64,000 nt of DNA from Xylanibacter ruminicola (GTDB lineage: Bacteria > Bacteroidota > Bacteroidia > Bacteroidales > Bacteroidaceae): positions 375,129 through 439,128 of the forward strand of contig NZ_FNRF01000002.1 of the NCBI RefSeq assembly GCF_900107775.1. Reading direction: 5' to 3'. Positions 6,583 through 15,044 of this stretch are shown one piece after another. The translations under genes were made by a program, and so were the position numbers. The notes under the pieces are model-generated. The model saw only the letters and a program-made list of their open reading frames with translations. It ran no database searches and was not told the DNA's origin. Numbering within the stretch: position 1 is the first letter of the stretch; each line of letters starts with the position of its first letter.

Positions 6583-9500
6583 AAGCTAAGAAACTTATAG
6601 AGGTGGCATTGCCCATCAAAGAAATTTCAGCAGAAAGTGTCCGTGATAAGACTATTCATCATGGACATATATCAACATTACATCCATGGTGGGCTCGTCG
6701 TCCATTACCTGTTTGTCGTGCAGTTGTGTTTGCTAGTTTGGTGCCAGATCCACTAGATGATAATTGTCCCGAGGCATTTAAGTATGCTGTAGAGATGCTG
6801 TTGAATGAAGGCCTTGCTAAATTGCATTATATGCCTTATAAGGATATCCCTTATACCAGCATAGTTGACGAGATGGAGGATAATCATCGTAATCGACTGA
6901 TGATGTTTATAGGCAAGTTCTCTATGAAATGCCAGGCTGATATGATTGCTGGTAAGGCAACATCACCAAAAGAACAATTGGATGATTGGTCGCTTATTAA
7001 ATGGGAGAATAAGAATAATCCCAAGATTCTCCGTTTGGCCAGAGAACTGATATTTGTAGCCTATCAGAGCGACAAACGCCCATCTGCTACATGGGAGGAA
7101 TTGCATGCAGAATTCAACCGCCTTTATGATGCTATACCAGCTGCAGAAAAGCAGCTGTATGAATTAAAGGATCGCCATATTGAAACAGATGAGGTAAAGC
7201 AGCGCGAAGCACAACTGCAGGTAGTTATTGATGCATTCCAGAACGAAATGCCATCGGTATTCGACCCCTTTGCAGGTGGTGGCGCTATTCCCTTGGAGGC
7301 AGCACGTTTAGGCTGTCGTAGCTATGGTAACGATATTAATCCTGTGGCTCATATTATTGAACGAGGTTCAGCTGAGTTTCCTCAGAAGTATGGTAAGCCT
7401 ATCGTATATAGTAAGGAGGAGTTTGAAAAGCTATATGGCGATGAGGGTATAAAAATGGCTCAGGAGGATGGTCGAGGTATAACCTTCGATGGAAAAAGTT
7501 ATCATATACCTAATCGCCTGGCTTTTGATGTTGAGTATTATGCCAAGAAGATATTGGCTGAGACAGAAAAAGAAGTTGGTTATCTTTATCCGGCTGATGA
7601 AAAAGGAAACAAGCCTGTTGCATATTATTGGGTAAGAACTGCAAAATGCTCCAACCCATCTTGTGGAGCAGAAGTCCCTCTATTAAAGGGATTTGAATTA
7701 GCAAATACATCATCAGCTCGTGTGCACCTTGAACCAAAAATTTTTGGATCTCGTATAGAATTTGAGATTAAAGAAGGAAAATCACCATTAAGGAAAGGAT
7801 GGAATAATAGAGGAACATTAACATGCCCTTGTTGCGGAAGTATTACTAGTATTGATATTATTAAACGTCAATCAAATACAAATGGTCTTAAGCCAAGATT
7901 GGTTTCTATTATATACGAGCAGGAGAGAGGTAAGAAGTATTGTGTTCCAACAGAAAGTCAAATACAACAAATTCAGCAAAAACTAGATCCAATTATTCGT
8001 CCTGCAGGGAAAATGCATAAGAATTCTGGTGGAGGCGACACGTTCTCATGGGGCTATAGTCAATGGGGTGATTTGTTTACAGACAGACAAATTTTTGTTA
8101 TTAATAAAATAATAAGAATCTATCATAAAATAATTAATAATTTTGAGCCAAATTGCTATGGAAGTGCTCTTAAAGCATTGCTTGCGTTATGGATTGATAG
8201 AATAATACTTTTAAATACGTCATTTGGTAGATGGAGTCCTAAAGTAGCTGCTATAGTTCACCTGTTTGGTAGGCAAGCTATAGCGATGACTGCAGATTAT
8301 CCTGAATCAAATCCTTTCTGCTCAAGTTCAGGTAGTGCTTTGAACCAATTAGACTGGGTGCTTCGATATATTGAATCTGAAAGCATTACTCCATTTGTAG
8401 CTAGTTTTTTTAATGCCTCAAGTGGTGAAAAAAACCAGTTCGGATCAAAAGAAATATCATCTGTTGTCACAGACCCTCCATATTATGATGCTATTGCATA
8501 TGCAGATATATCAGATTTCTTTTATATATGGTTGAAACAAATGATAGGTGAAGTGTTTCCAATATGTTTTGCTACTCCACAGACTCCAAAATCAGAGGAA
8601 TGTACAGCTTTAAAACACCATCATAATGATAGTGAGGAGGAAGCAAAATCTCATTTTGAGAATAAGCTTACTCAAATATTTGATGCGATAGAAGAACAAA
8701 CTAAAGATATTGTAAGTATTATGTTTGCTCATCAAAGCACACAAGCTTGGACAACTCTTTGTAATTCAATTCTTGGTGCTAGAATGAATATCACAGGTTC
8801 TTGGCCTATGGATACTGAAAGGAATGTCAGAATGTTGGCTTTAGGCGGTGCTGCATTAGAATCGTCAGTTACTGTTGCATGTCGTCCATCAGAGCGCAAA
8901 GGGTATGCCGATTTTGATGATGTAAAACGTAATATTCGCAACTTGGTAAAAGCTGAAGTAGAAAAACTTTATGGGTTAGGATTCCGAGGTGCAGACTTGC
9001 TAACGGCTTGTTTTGGCCAAGCTGTAAGCGCATTCGGACAGTATAAACGAGTGGAAACTGCTGAAGGCGATCCCGTAAGTGTTGGACAGCTTTTGGAATT
9101 TGCACGCGAAAGTGCTGCTCAGGCATTACTTGAAGGTGTGCCTGGTGAGCCACAAACCAAGTTCTATTGTGGTTGGCTTCAGATGAATGGCATGTCAGAA
9201 TGCGATTTTGATGACGTTAACAAGTATACCCGCGTTGGCGTAAACGTGGAAATTCGCAGTCTACAAAGCGATAAGTTGCTGATAACTGACGGAAACAAAC
9301 AACACCTCGCTACAGCCGAAGAGCATGTGGGCGCTAACCGAAATTGGGGTACTCTGCCTACAGATTACTTGATTTCGCAAGTTCATAGAATGATGCTTGC
9401 TTATTTGGGTGGCGATGAGGCGCTTATGAATAAGATGGTAAGAGAGTTGTGCCCTCAGAGCGATGCACCACAATGGCGATTGTTAGATTTCTTGCAAGGT

Positions 9501-9623
9501 CATTTACCAGAAGGTAAGGACTTGACTGCTGCTAAGGGTATTCTTGCAAATGCAGAAATGTATAGACAGAGATGTAAAGAAGCATATGTGCCTAAGGAGG
9601 GTGAATTAGATTTTGGTGAATAA
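6579..9623 (+). CDS. DUF1156 DNA methyltransferase (anti-phage type)
   Basis: Probable amino-methyltransferase (N6-adenine or N4-cytosine) of 1014 aa. The DUF1156 N-terminus has the typical PIKEISAESVRDKTIHHGH and HPWWARRPLP motifs. SAM-binding motif I FDPFAGGGAIPLEAARLG is near residue 227 and catalytic motif IV TDPPYYD near 631. Cys pairs near 357-362 (CSNPSC) and 416-419 (CPCC) look like a zinc ribbon in the inserted recognition region. DUF1156 enzymes are the modification subunits of DISARM type 1 (DrmMI) and related systems. From about 7630 to 8890 codon use shifts: Arg becomes mostly AGA and A/T rises, then returns to the CGT/CGC style of the flanks, pointing to exchange of the middle segment. 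It overlaps the helicase by 4 bp and precedes the ATPase by 12 bp. Confidence 0.88.
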   Translation: MKAKKLIEVALPIKEISAESVRDKTIHHGHISTLHPWWARRPLPVCRAVVFASLVPDPLDDNCPEAFKYAVEMLLNEGLAKLHYMPYKDIPYTSIVDEMEDNHRNRLMMFIGKFSMKCQADMIAGKATSPKEQLDDWSLIKWENKNNPKILRLARELIFVAYQSDKRPSATWEELHAEFNRLYDAIPAAEKQLYELKDRHIETDEVKQREAQLQVVIDAFQNEMPSVFDPFAGGGAIPLEAARLGCRSYGNDINPVAHIIERGSAEFPQKYGKPIVYSKEEFEKLYGDEGIKMAQEDGRGITFDGKSYHIPNRLAFDVEYYAKKILAETEKEVGYLYPADEKGNKPVAYYWVRTAKCSNPSCGAEVPLLKGFELANTSSARVHLEPKIFGSRIEFEIKEGKSPLRKGWNNRGTLTCPCCGSITSIDIIKRQSNTNGLKPRLVSIIYEQERGKKYCVPTESQIQQIQQKLDPIIRPAGKMHKNSGGGDTFSWGYSQWGDLFTDRQIFVINKIIRIYHKIINNFEPNCYGSALKALLALWIDRIILLNTSFGRWSPKVAAIVHLFGRQAIAMTADYPESNPFCSSSGSALNQLDWVLRYIESESITPFVASFFNASSGEKNQFGSKEISSVVTDPPYYDAIAYADISDFFYIWLKQMIGEVFPICFATPQTPKSEECTALKHHHNDSEEEAKSHFENKLTQIFDAIEEQTKDIVSIMFAHQSTQAWTTLCNSILGARMNITGSWPMDTERNVRMLALGGAALESSVTVACRPSERKGYADFDDVKRNIRNLVKAEVEKLYGLGFRGADLLTACFGQAVSAFGQYKRVETAEGDPVSVGQLLEFARESAAQALLEGVPGEPQTKFYCGWLQMNGMSECDFDDVNKYTRVGVNVEIRSLQSDKLLITDGNKQHLATAEEHVGANRNWGTLPTDYLISQVHRMMLAYLGGDEALMNKMVRELCPQSDAPQWRLLDFLQGHLPEGKDLTAAKGILANAEMYRQRCKEAYVPKEGELDFGE

Positions 9624-9635
9624 AATGTTAGAACT

Positions 9636-12428
9636 ATGGATAATGGATTGCTGAATAATGGAGGTGTACTGCCTGCATGGTTTAATGTAGTAGTGCCCCA
9701 GGCTGATATTCGTAATGGGGTATTAGACGAGAGTGTATTTGCTGCTAATGTTGAGGCTGTAGCTACAGGCATTGCTCCTGTGGTGTATCAGGACATAAAG
9801 TACTTTTTTGAATGTACTTATCTTACAGATGGTATCAAAGACTTGGTGCGTCGCGTGGTGCAGGCTCTAAATGGTAAGGAGAGTCAGAACCGAGTGATAT
9901 CACTCCAAACAGGATTCGGAGGCGGTAAAACGCACTCGCTTATAACGCTTTACCATGTTGTAAAGGATAGTGCAGCGTTTAAAGATTTAGGTGTGGCACA
10001 AACCATACTTGAACCAGGCGATATGCCTCAATTCAGTAATGCTAAGGTGGCCGTATTTACACAGAATACAGTAAATGTTGTGGATGGCCATCGTGTAGCA
10101 GATGATATCGTTACACATACTCTTTGGGGAGAATTAGCTTGGCAACTAGGTGGGCGTGAAGGTTACGAACTGATGCGCAGCGATGACGAGCAGATGATTG
10201 CTCCAAATGCCCAGAAATTTATGGCAGTATTGGAGAAAGCTAAACCTGCCCTAATACTGATTGACGAGTTGGCCGACTATTGTAATAAGGCTAGCGGTAA
10301 GATTGTTGGTAGCGGCACATTGTTTACACAAACAAATAGCTTTGTACAAACTCTCACCGAGGTGGTTTCTTCTGTCCCACAAACTATGCTTATCTGCACG
10401 CTTCCTGCTAGTGCACGCGAGGTTTCATCGAGCGAGATTGGCCAGGAAATCCTTTCGTCACTCGAAACGCGAGTTGTTCGTGTTGGTGCCAGCGTAAAAC
10501 CTGTAGAAGATGAAGAAATATATGAGGTGGTTCGTCGTAGGCTATTTGACCGAATAACCAATGAGGATGCCATCGAGCAGGTAGCTCGAAAGTATAAAGA
10601 TATGTACCACAATCGTCGTGACGCGTTACCTACTGAGGCTGATCGTGTGGCTTATGCTGAGCGTATTAAGAAAGCTTATCCTTTCCATCCAGAATTAATA
10701 AATATGTTCCATGTGCGCTGGGGAAGTGATTCAAGGTTCCAGCGTACAAGAGGTGTGCTGCGATTATTGGCAAGCATTGTTAAGGATTTGTGGATGCGAA
10801 AGAATTCATTAGTGGGTACGCAGGCTTTAATACAAACCTGCGATATACAGTTGGAAAACCTTCCAGCGCTGCAAAGTCAGATTACAAGTCTGATGGGGTC
10901 TCAATGGGATTCGGTAATGCATGCTGATGTAATTGGTTCGATAAGTAATGCCTATAAGGTAGACGAGAATAACGCAGGAGGAAATATAGGTAATTATCAT
11001 TTGGCAACAGCTGTTACAACAACAGTGCTTATGGCTTCGGTAGGTTCGTCGTCCAAGAAAGGCCTATCACTAAAGGACCTGAAGTTGTGCTTACTAAAGC
11101 CGGATGCTTTTCAGCATAGCGACATAGATTCGGTGCTTTTCCAGCTGGAAAATGTGGTACATTATATGTATCGTAGCAACATTGGTGGTGAGCAGAGTTT
11201 CTGGTTCCAATCAAAGCCTAACATCAATATTCTCATTAACCAGGCTAAAGGTGATGTTAAAGAGGATGATATAAATGCCGAGATATTACAAATAGTGAAA
11301 CAGTCTGTAGCGAATGTTGCGAAAGCGAAAGTCTTGGTTGATCCATCAGGAGATGTCCCTGAGCAGAAACAGCTTACGTTTGTTGTTATGCATCCTAAGT
11401 TTACAGTTGCTGCAGGAGGTGAAGTGAGCCGTTCTGCCCAATATGCAATTAAGCAGATGGCACAGATGAAGGGCTCGTCGCAGCGTGTTTATCGTAATAC
11501 CATGCTGTATCTAGTATGTTCTGAGGCTGGCAAGGCCGCTTTAAGCATGAAGCTTAGAGAGTATCTGGCTTGCGACAAAATATTGAGTGAGTATAGTGGA
11601 CAGCTGGATGCCGAACAGCGAAAGGATGTGCTGGATAGAAAGAAGCAGAGTGGGGATGCAGCTAGAGAACAGTTAATTCATGCATATAATACAGTTGTGA
11701 AATGTGTTCGTGATAACCTGCAAACACAAGAAATTGTTTCGTTTGCCTCTGAATTTGCCAGTCAGATTTCGGTGAATACATTAAATGAATTGCATGAAAA
11801 CGGTTGGGTACTACGCCGTATCGGCTTGAATATTATCAACCGTCATGGCCTGATGCCAACTGTAGAGAAGCCAGTAAAGGTTAACGACTTGTATGAAGCA
11901 TTCCTACGTTTTGATGACAAACCAATGATTTTGAACGCTGAGGCTATTACTGATACAGTAAACAGGTATTGCGAGGAAGGTATGTGGAATGTGGGAACTG
12001 GCGCAAGCGCTCCATATTCACGAATTTATCATGAGGAGCGTGTAACATTCCTGAATCCTACTGAGGAGGGGTATTGGTTGCTAGACCCGTCAGTAATGCC
12101 AAAACCTGCTGGAGGTCCCACTCCGGAACCAACACCTGGTCCAACTCCAGAGCCAACTTCTGGCGGAGATACGGAACCAACTCCGGAACCAACTCCTGCG
12201 TCGAAAGTATATAAGAAAGTTACGATTAGCGGAAGTATACCTGTAGAGAACTATCACCAATTGTTCCCCAGTTTTATTAATACTCTAAAGAATAACAATC
12301 TGAAGATAGAGGTAAAGTTTACGGCGTCAAACAATAGTGTTAGCCAGTTGGCAGACAATTCACCAATCGTAAAGAGCGTAAAAGAATCTGCATCACAGCT
12401 AGGATTAAACTTCGAAGTAGAAGAATGA
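9636..12428 (+). CDS. DUF499 P-loop ATPase of the defence operon
   Basis: AAA+-like ATPase of 930 aa matching the anti-phage-associated DUF499 family. Walker A is QTGFGGGKTH near residue 93; Walker B ALILIDELADY near 205. A sensor-like region with PASAREVSSSE and an arginine-rich stretch RFQRTRGVLRLL (about 365-378) follow. The end has an unusual linker (about 822-856) of PTPEPT/PTPGPT repeats before a small terminal domain of about 70 aa. It is the last large gene of the operon, 12 bp after the methyltransferase; an intrinsic terminator follows. In the helicase-methylase-ATPase arrangement this protein probably powers or gates the complex. The other subunits sometimes seen in such loci (DUF3780 protein, PLD nuclease, DUF1998 protein) are absent here. 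Confidence 0.85.
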   Translation: MDNGLLNNGGVLPAWFNVVVPQADIRNGVLDESVFAANVEAVATGIAPVVYQDIKYFFECTYLTDGIKDLVRRVVQALNGKESQNRVISLQTGFGGGKTHSLITLYHVVKDSAAFKDLGVAQTILEPGDMPQFSNAKVAVFTQNTVNVVDGHRVADDIVTHTLWGELAWQLGGREGYELMRSDDEQMIAPNAQKFMAVLEKAKPALILIDELADYCNKASGKIVGSGTLFTQTNSFVQTLTEVVSSVPQTMLICTLPASAREVSSSEIGQEILSSLETRVVRVGASVKPVEDEEIYEVVRRRLFDRITNEDAIEQVARKYKDMYHNRRDALPTEADRVAYAERIKKAYPFHPELINMFHVRWGSDSRFQRTRGVLRLLASIVKDLWMRKNSLVGTQALIQTCDIQLENLPALQSQITSLMGSQWDSVMHADVIGSISNAYKVDENNAGGNIGNYHLATAVTTTVLMASVGSSSKKGLSLKDLKLCLLKPDAFQHSDIDSVLFQLENVVHYMYRSNIGGEQSFWFQSKPNINILINQAKGDVKEDDINAEILQIVKQSVANVAKAKVLVDPSGDVPEQKQLTFVVMHPKFTVAAGGEVSRSAQYAIKQMAQMKGSSQRVYRNTMLYLVCSEAGKAALSMKLREYLACDKILSEYSGQLDAEQRKDVLDRKKQSGDAAREQLIHAYNTVVKCVRDNLQTQEIVSFASEFASQISVNTLNELHENGWVLRRIGLNIINRHGLMPTVEKPVKVNDLYEAFLRFDDKPMILNAEAITDTVNRYCEEGMWNVGTGASAPYSRIYHEERVTFLNPTEEGYWLLDPSVMPKPAGGPTPEPTPGPTPEPTSGGDTEPTPEPTPASKVYKKVTISGSIPVENYHQLFPSFINTLKNNNLKIEVKFTASNNSVSQLADNSPIVKSVKESASQLGLNFEVEE

Positions 12429-12448
12429 CTTCCGCATTAGATACCGCA

Positions 12449-12486
12449 AGAGGGGCAAGCATCATTTGTATTTGCTCCTTTTTTTC
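12449..12486 (+). terminator. Intrinsic terminator of the defence operon
   Basis: GGGGCAA pairs with TTGCTCC (one G-U) across a loop of about 14 nt and is followed by seven T. Confidence 0.65.
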
Positions 12487-12525
12487 GTTATTTATCGAAT
12501 TATTAGCATTATCTTGAATTAAAAG

Positions 12526-12556
12526 TTTGTTTTCTCTGAAATATTTACTATATTTG
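12526..12556 (+). promoter_or_regulatory. Promoter of the 65-aa gene
   Basis: -33 TTTG 12526-12529, 19-bp spacer, -7 TATATTTG 12549-12556; leader about 20 nt. It shows that the following small gene has its own transcript. Confidence 0.75.
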
Positions 12557-12582
12557 CCATTAGAAACAATCTAAGGAACAAT

Positions 12583-12780
12583 ATGACGCAAAAAAGAAAC
12601 TTTTATTCAAGTGTACCTGGTAGCAGGCTGAGGAGTTTAGCTAAAAGTGTGAGAGATTATTCAAAACCCACACTTAATGAGATTGTAAAAAAAACAAGAA
12701 CCTCATTAAACAACGCAAAGCCTAGTGAGTGGATAAAGATAATCTCGACGCCTATGGGGGGAATGAGGAAACGAAAGTAA
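12583..12780 (+). CDS. Small basic protein of unknown function (65 aa)
   Basis: No family recognised. The product is basic, starts MTQKRNFYSS and ends in RKRK, with a helical, Ser/Lys-rich middle (LRSLAKSVRDYSK, VKKTRTSLNNAK). No signal peptide or membrane segment. A full-consensus promoter directly upstream supports expression. In charge and size it resembles the two small proteins at 430-841 on the other side of the defence operon, although I see no clear sequence match. It is followed after 46 bp by a small membrane protein on the same strand. Confidence 0.55.
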   Translation: MTQKRNFYSSVPGSRLRSLAKSVRDYSKPTLNEIVKKTRTSLNNAKPSEWIKIISTPMGGMRKRK

Positions 12781-12826
12781 CGACAAGTTAATGTATAATC
12801 AACATGGCTATCAATAAAGAATAATT

Positions 12827-13054
12827 ATGAGCGCTTTTCCTTATATATGGCTGCTGTTTAACACCAAAATAGGCAAGGTAATTCTTGCCTTGCTTGTAAT
12901 TTATGTTATTATTTATGTATTCAAGTGGTGGACGCTTCTTATTGTTACGGTTATCCTGATTCTTTTTGCTTATGTTGTGTATGTGGCGCATGGAGATTCT
13001 AGAATGCTGAGAAAGATAAGGAAGGCTAGGTCACAAAGAAAAAGAGATTTATGA
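12827..13054 (+). CDS. Small two-helix membrane protein (75 aa)
   Basis: Two hydrophobic segments, at about residues 17-33 (GKVILALLVIYVIIYVF) and 36-53 (TLLIVTVILILFAYVVYV), are followed by a basic cytoplasmic tail (about 58-75, many Arg/Lys), so both ends are probably inside. Small membrane proteins with basic tails act as effectors in several defence systems, and this one lies after the helicase-methylase-ATPase operon. However, a terminator and a new promoter separate it from that operon. No family is recognised. It is likely co-transcribed with the 65-aa gene. Confidence 0.6.
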   Translation: MSAFPYIWLLFNTKIGKVILALLVIYVIIYVFKWWTLLIVTVILILFAYVVYVAHGDSRMLRKIRKARSQRKRDL

Positions 13055-13091
13055 TTACTCTTTATATGAATGTTGTAGATGTGTCAGAATA

Positions 13092-13118
13092 AATGTGGCC
13101 GCAATTTGCGACCACATT
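13092..13118. terminator. Bidirectional terminator between convergent genes
   Basis: AATGTGG/CCACATT with an inner CGC/GCG extension and one mismatch forms a long hairpin between the small membrane protein gene (+) and the HicB-like gene (-). Confidence 0.65.
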
Positions 13119-13126
13119 ATTTGATT

Positions 13127-13543
13127 CTATAATGAAACGGCAGCTAGATCTGCGCTCATTTTTTGGATGGCTACCAAGATTTTTTCTTTGGTCTTTTCGC
13201 CTGCATAGGCAGCACCTATCTTGTATTGGCGCATTTTACTTTCGTTGATACCTGCAAACTTGGCAAATTTGCTGATGTTAATCCATTCGAAGTAATTGAA
13301 AAAGGACTGTAGATCGTATTTGTACTCAATCTTGATTTCCTGAAGATTCTTGGGAAGACTGCCGTGTTCTTTCACGTATTCTTCCTGAGCTTCCTTCACG
13401 ATAGCTGCCATGTCGGCTTTGGCTTCGTCAACACTGTTTCCATACCCACCCAAACAGAAGTTTCCAATCTGGGCATCGCATGCAATGGAGTAATAACCAT
13501 TGTCTGTTCTTTCCACAATTGCTTCAACCTTCATATTATTCAT
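13127..13543 (-). CDS. Orphan HicB-like antitoxin/regulator
   Basis: Protein of 138 aa. The N-terminal half (about 4-60) is a HicB partial RNase-H-like fold: VEAIVERTDNGYYSIACD, then GGYGNSVDEAKADM. The C-terminal half has a helix-turn-helix-like segment (ISKFAKFAGINESKMRQYKIG). HicB proteins neutralise the mRNA interferase HicA and repress their own operon. No HicA-sized frame lies next to it, so this is an orphan copy, a form common in Bacteroidales. A start at 13534 (fourth residue) is also possible. Its promoter overlaps two AGTAAC..TTGTT repeats that probably form an operator, consistent with autoregulation. Confidence 0.75.
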   Translation of the reverse strand: MNNMKVEAIVERTDNGYYSIACDAQIGNFCLGGYGNSVDEAKADMAAIVKEAQEEYVKEHGSLPKNLQEIKIEYKYDLQSFFNYFEWINISKFAKFAGINESKMRQYKIGAAYAGEKTKEKILVAIQKMSADLAAVSL

Positions 13544-13577
13544 TGTTTTAAACCATCTAAAAGCCCTCCAACACTAG

Positions 13578-13634
13578 CAAAAGTAACGATTTTGTTGCTA
13601 ACATACAAACAAAATAGTAACAATATTGTTATTG
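13578..13634 (-). promoter_or_regulatory. HicB-like gene promoter and operator repeats
   Basis: Minus strand: -33 TTTG (plus CAAA 13606-13609), 20-bp spacer, -7 TACTTTTG (plus 13578-13585). Direct repeats AGTAACGATTTTGTTG (13582-13597) and AGTAACAATATTGTTATTG (13616-13634) bracket the -33 box; the second contains the palindrome AACAATATTGTT. This fits binding sites for an autorepressor. Confidence 0.65.
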
Positions 13635-13635
13635 T

Positions 13636-13913
13636 TATACATATTTAACATAAAATGATCGCTTGATGTCAATAATTTGCTGATTAGTTTGTCTTTAGGT
13701 CGATTTTGTAAGGTCGGAGATTACAATTTGGGATTTGGCGAAAAATTTTATTGTCTAGTGGATTTTCTACGTTTTATTTACAAAATGTGGGCGTTTTTTG
13801 GTGGGGTGCTGCGACTCGCAGCAGGTATGTGTAGTAAAATAGTGAATCTATTGGAAAAACCAAGGATTTGAGCTGGAAATTTTTGGAATTTGTAGATAAA
13901 AAAGATTGGAATG
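13636..13913. other. AT-rich gene-free stretch
   Basis: No convincing gene. A 64-codon plus-strand frame here starts with TTG and has no promoter, so I leave it out. The only structure seen is the palindrome TGCTGCGACTCGCAGCA near 13807. Confidence 0.6.
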
Positions 13914-13945
13914 CTTGTTTTTGTTTGGAAGAGAATCTATATATT
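13914..13945 (+). promoter_or_regulatory. Promoter of the 287-aa gene
   Basis: -33 CTTG 13914-13917, 20-bp spacer, -7 TATATTTG 13938-13945; leader of about 50 nt. Confidence 0.7.
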
Positions 13946-14003
13946 TGCACCATAAATTAGAATAATAACTAAAATATTAACATCAAAAAGTAAACTAAAA
14001 CAT

Positions 14004-14867
14004 ATGGAAATCAAGATCTTTTTTCTCAGGTATGTGCAAAGCTTACCCGACTTGTTTGGCAATGAGGTGGCTACCGATGGCACCCAAATGCTTAAGACTA
14101 TAATGAAGAACGACTTTAAAAACCGTAAAACGCTTACGTTTGTAAACCCACGAAATGGAAAACATTACTCGCGCCATTATGGGATGATGGCGCAGGGTGG
14201 TATGGCCGTTATCAATGTGGGAGAGTTTGTTGATGGCAATTTTAATTATGCCATTGTGGGCATTAATCTGAGCTGCAGAAAGTATCCGCCTTATGTTGCG
14301 ATATTCTGCCATAATAAGGCTATGCACAATGTGGATATGATTGCAGATATGGTGAAGCAATCAATGAACTGGGGACTGAGTGAGAATAATATCTCGGTAG
14401 TGTTTGAACCGTGTACTGAGCGGATTTATTGGGAGGAAGACTTTGTTCACTCGTATCTGAAGGGAATGGCCGATCGTCCCTTTAACCCGATGAACGACTT
14501 TGGATTTGAGATGCTGGAGGAAAAATTCGAAGCAGTTGGGAATGAGGTGATGAATAACAAACGTAAATCGGACAACTTGCTGGATTATGTGCATCCTAGT
14601 GTTAACAACAAGGAGAAGCTTGTGCACTGGCTGATTATCCAGGAGAAAGGAAAGATGACGCCAAAGGATATTATGCGCCCTGTTAGATTTTTGCAGGATA
14701 AAAAGATGTTGTATCGGCCCACAATGATTGCTTTTAATAAAGTTTGCCATAAGGAGGGACTTATCTCGGTGTCGTCGTTTAACGATTACACTAATTTGGC
14801 TAAAGACCTGTTTGTGAACGACGAGGCATATAAAGGCCTGGCAGAACAATTTAGCAACGCATTCTAA
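14004..14867 (+). CDS. Conserved-type hypothetical protein (287 aa)
   Basis: I cannot assign a family. The protein is soluble, with no signal peptide or membrane segment. Residues 1-180 look like one alpha/beta domain (AVINVGEFVDGNFNYAIVGINLS, YVAIFCHNKAMHNVDMIADMV). Residues 205-287 look like a helical, possibly winged-helix part (KLVHWLIIQEKGKMTPKDIMRPVRFLQDK...), as in replication or partition proteins. It opens the element-like gene group that includes a KilA-C protein and a primase-like protein, so a role in replication or control of that element is plausible. It has its own promoter and a strong terminator. Confidence 0.6.
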   Translation: MEIKIFFLRYVQSLPDLFGNEVATDGTQMLKTIMKNDFKNRKTLTFVNPRNGKHYSRHYGMMAQGGMAVINVGEFVDGNFNYAIVGINLSCRKYPPYVAIFCHNKAMHNVDMIADMVKQSMNWGLSENNISVVFEPCTERIYWEEDFVHSYLKGMADRPFNPMNDFGFEMLEEKFEAVGNEVMNNKRKSDNLLDYVHPSVNNKEKLVHWLIIQEKGKMTPKDIMRPVRFLQDKKMLYRPTMIAFNKVCHKEGLISVSSFNDYTNLAKDLFVNDEAYKGLAEQFSNAF

Positions 14868-14896
14868 CTTCACGAAAAGCAGTTACTAGCTGTTGG

Positions 14897-14949
14897 TTAC
14901 TGGTGTTTCCCGGTTTTTAATTTTGCCGGATAACACCAGTAATTTTTTT
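14897..14949 (+). terminator. Strong intrinsic terminator
   Basis: TTACTGGTGTT (14897-14907) pairs perfectly with AACACCAGTAA (14932-14942), extended inside by CCGG/CCGG; seven T follow. The T-run plus the next G forms the -33 box of the following promoter. Confidence 0.85.
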
Positions 14950-14979
14950 GTGTTGATATCCTGATTATTTGTACTTTTG
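14947..14979 (+). promoter_or_regulatory. Promoter of the 159-aa gene, fused to the terminator
   Basis: -33 TTTG 14947-14950 is the end of the terminator T-run; 21-bp spacer; -7 TACTTTTG 14972-14979. The leader holds a hairpin around ATGGGCCCAT (about 15009-15018). Confidence 0.65.
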
Positions 14980-15044
14980 CGACCGATATTTTTAATGTCT
15001 GAGACAGGTATGGGCCCATTCTGTTTCGCAAACGTGAAGCAAGA

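Noticed and set aside
3139..12428. Classical type I or type III restriction-modification or BREX
   Set aside because: No HsdS-like specificity protein, PglZ, BrxC or Lon-like BREX partner is present; the DUF1156/DUF499/DUF3883 set points elsewhere. The lon gene at 47879 is the housekeeping form.
13677..13871. 64-codon plus-strand frame between the HicB-like gene and the 287-aa gene
   Set aside because: It starts with TTG, has no -7 box, and its composition is that of A/T-rich intergenic DNA.
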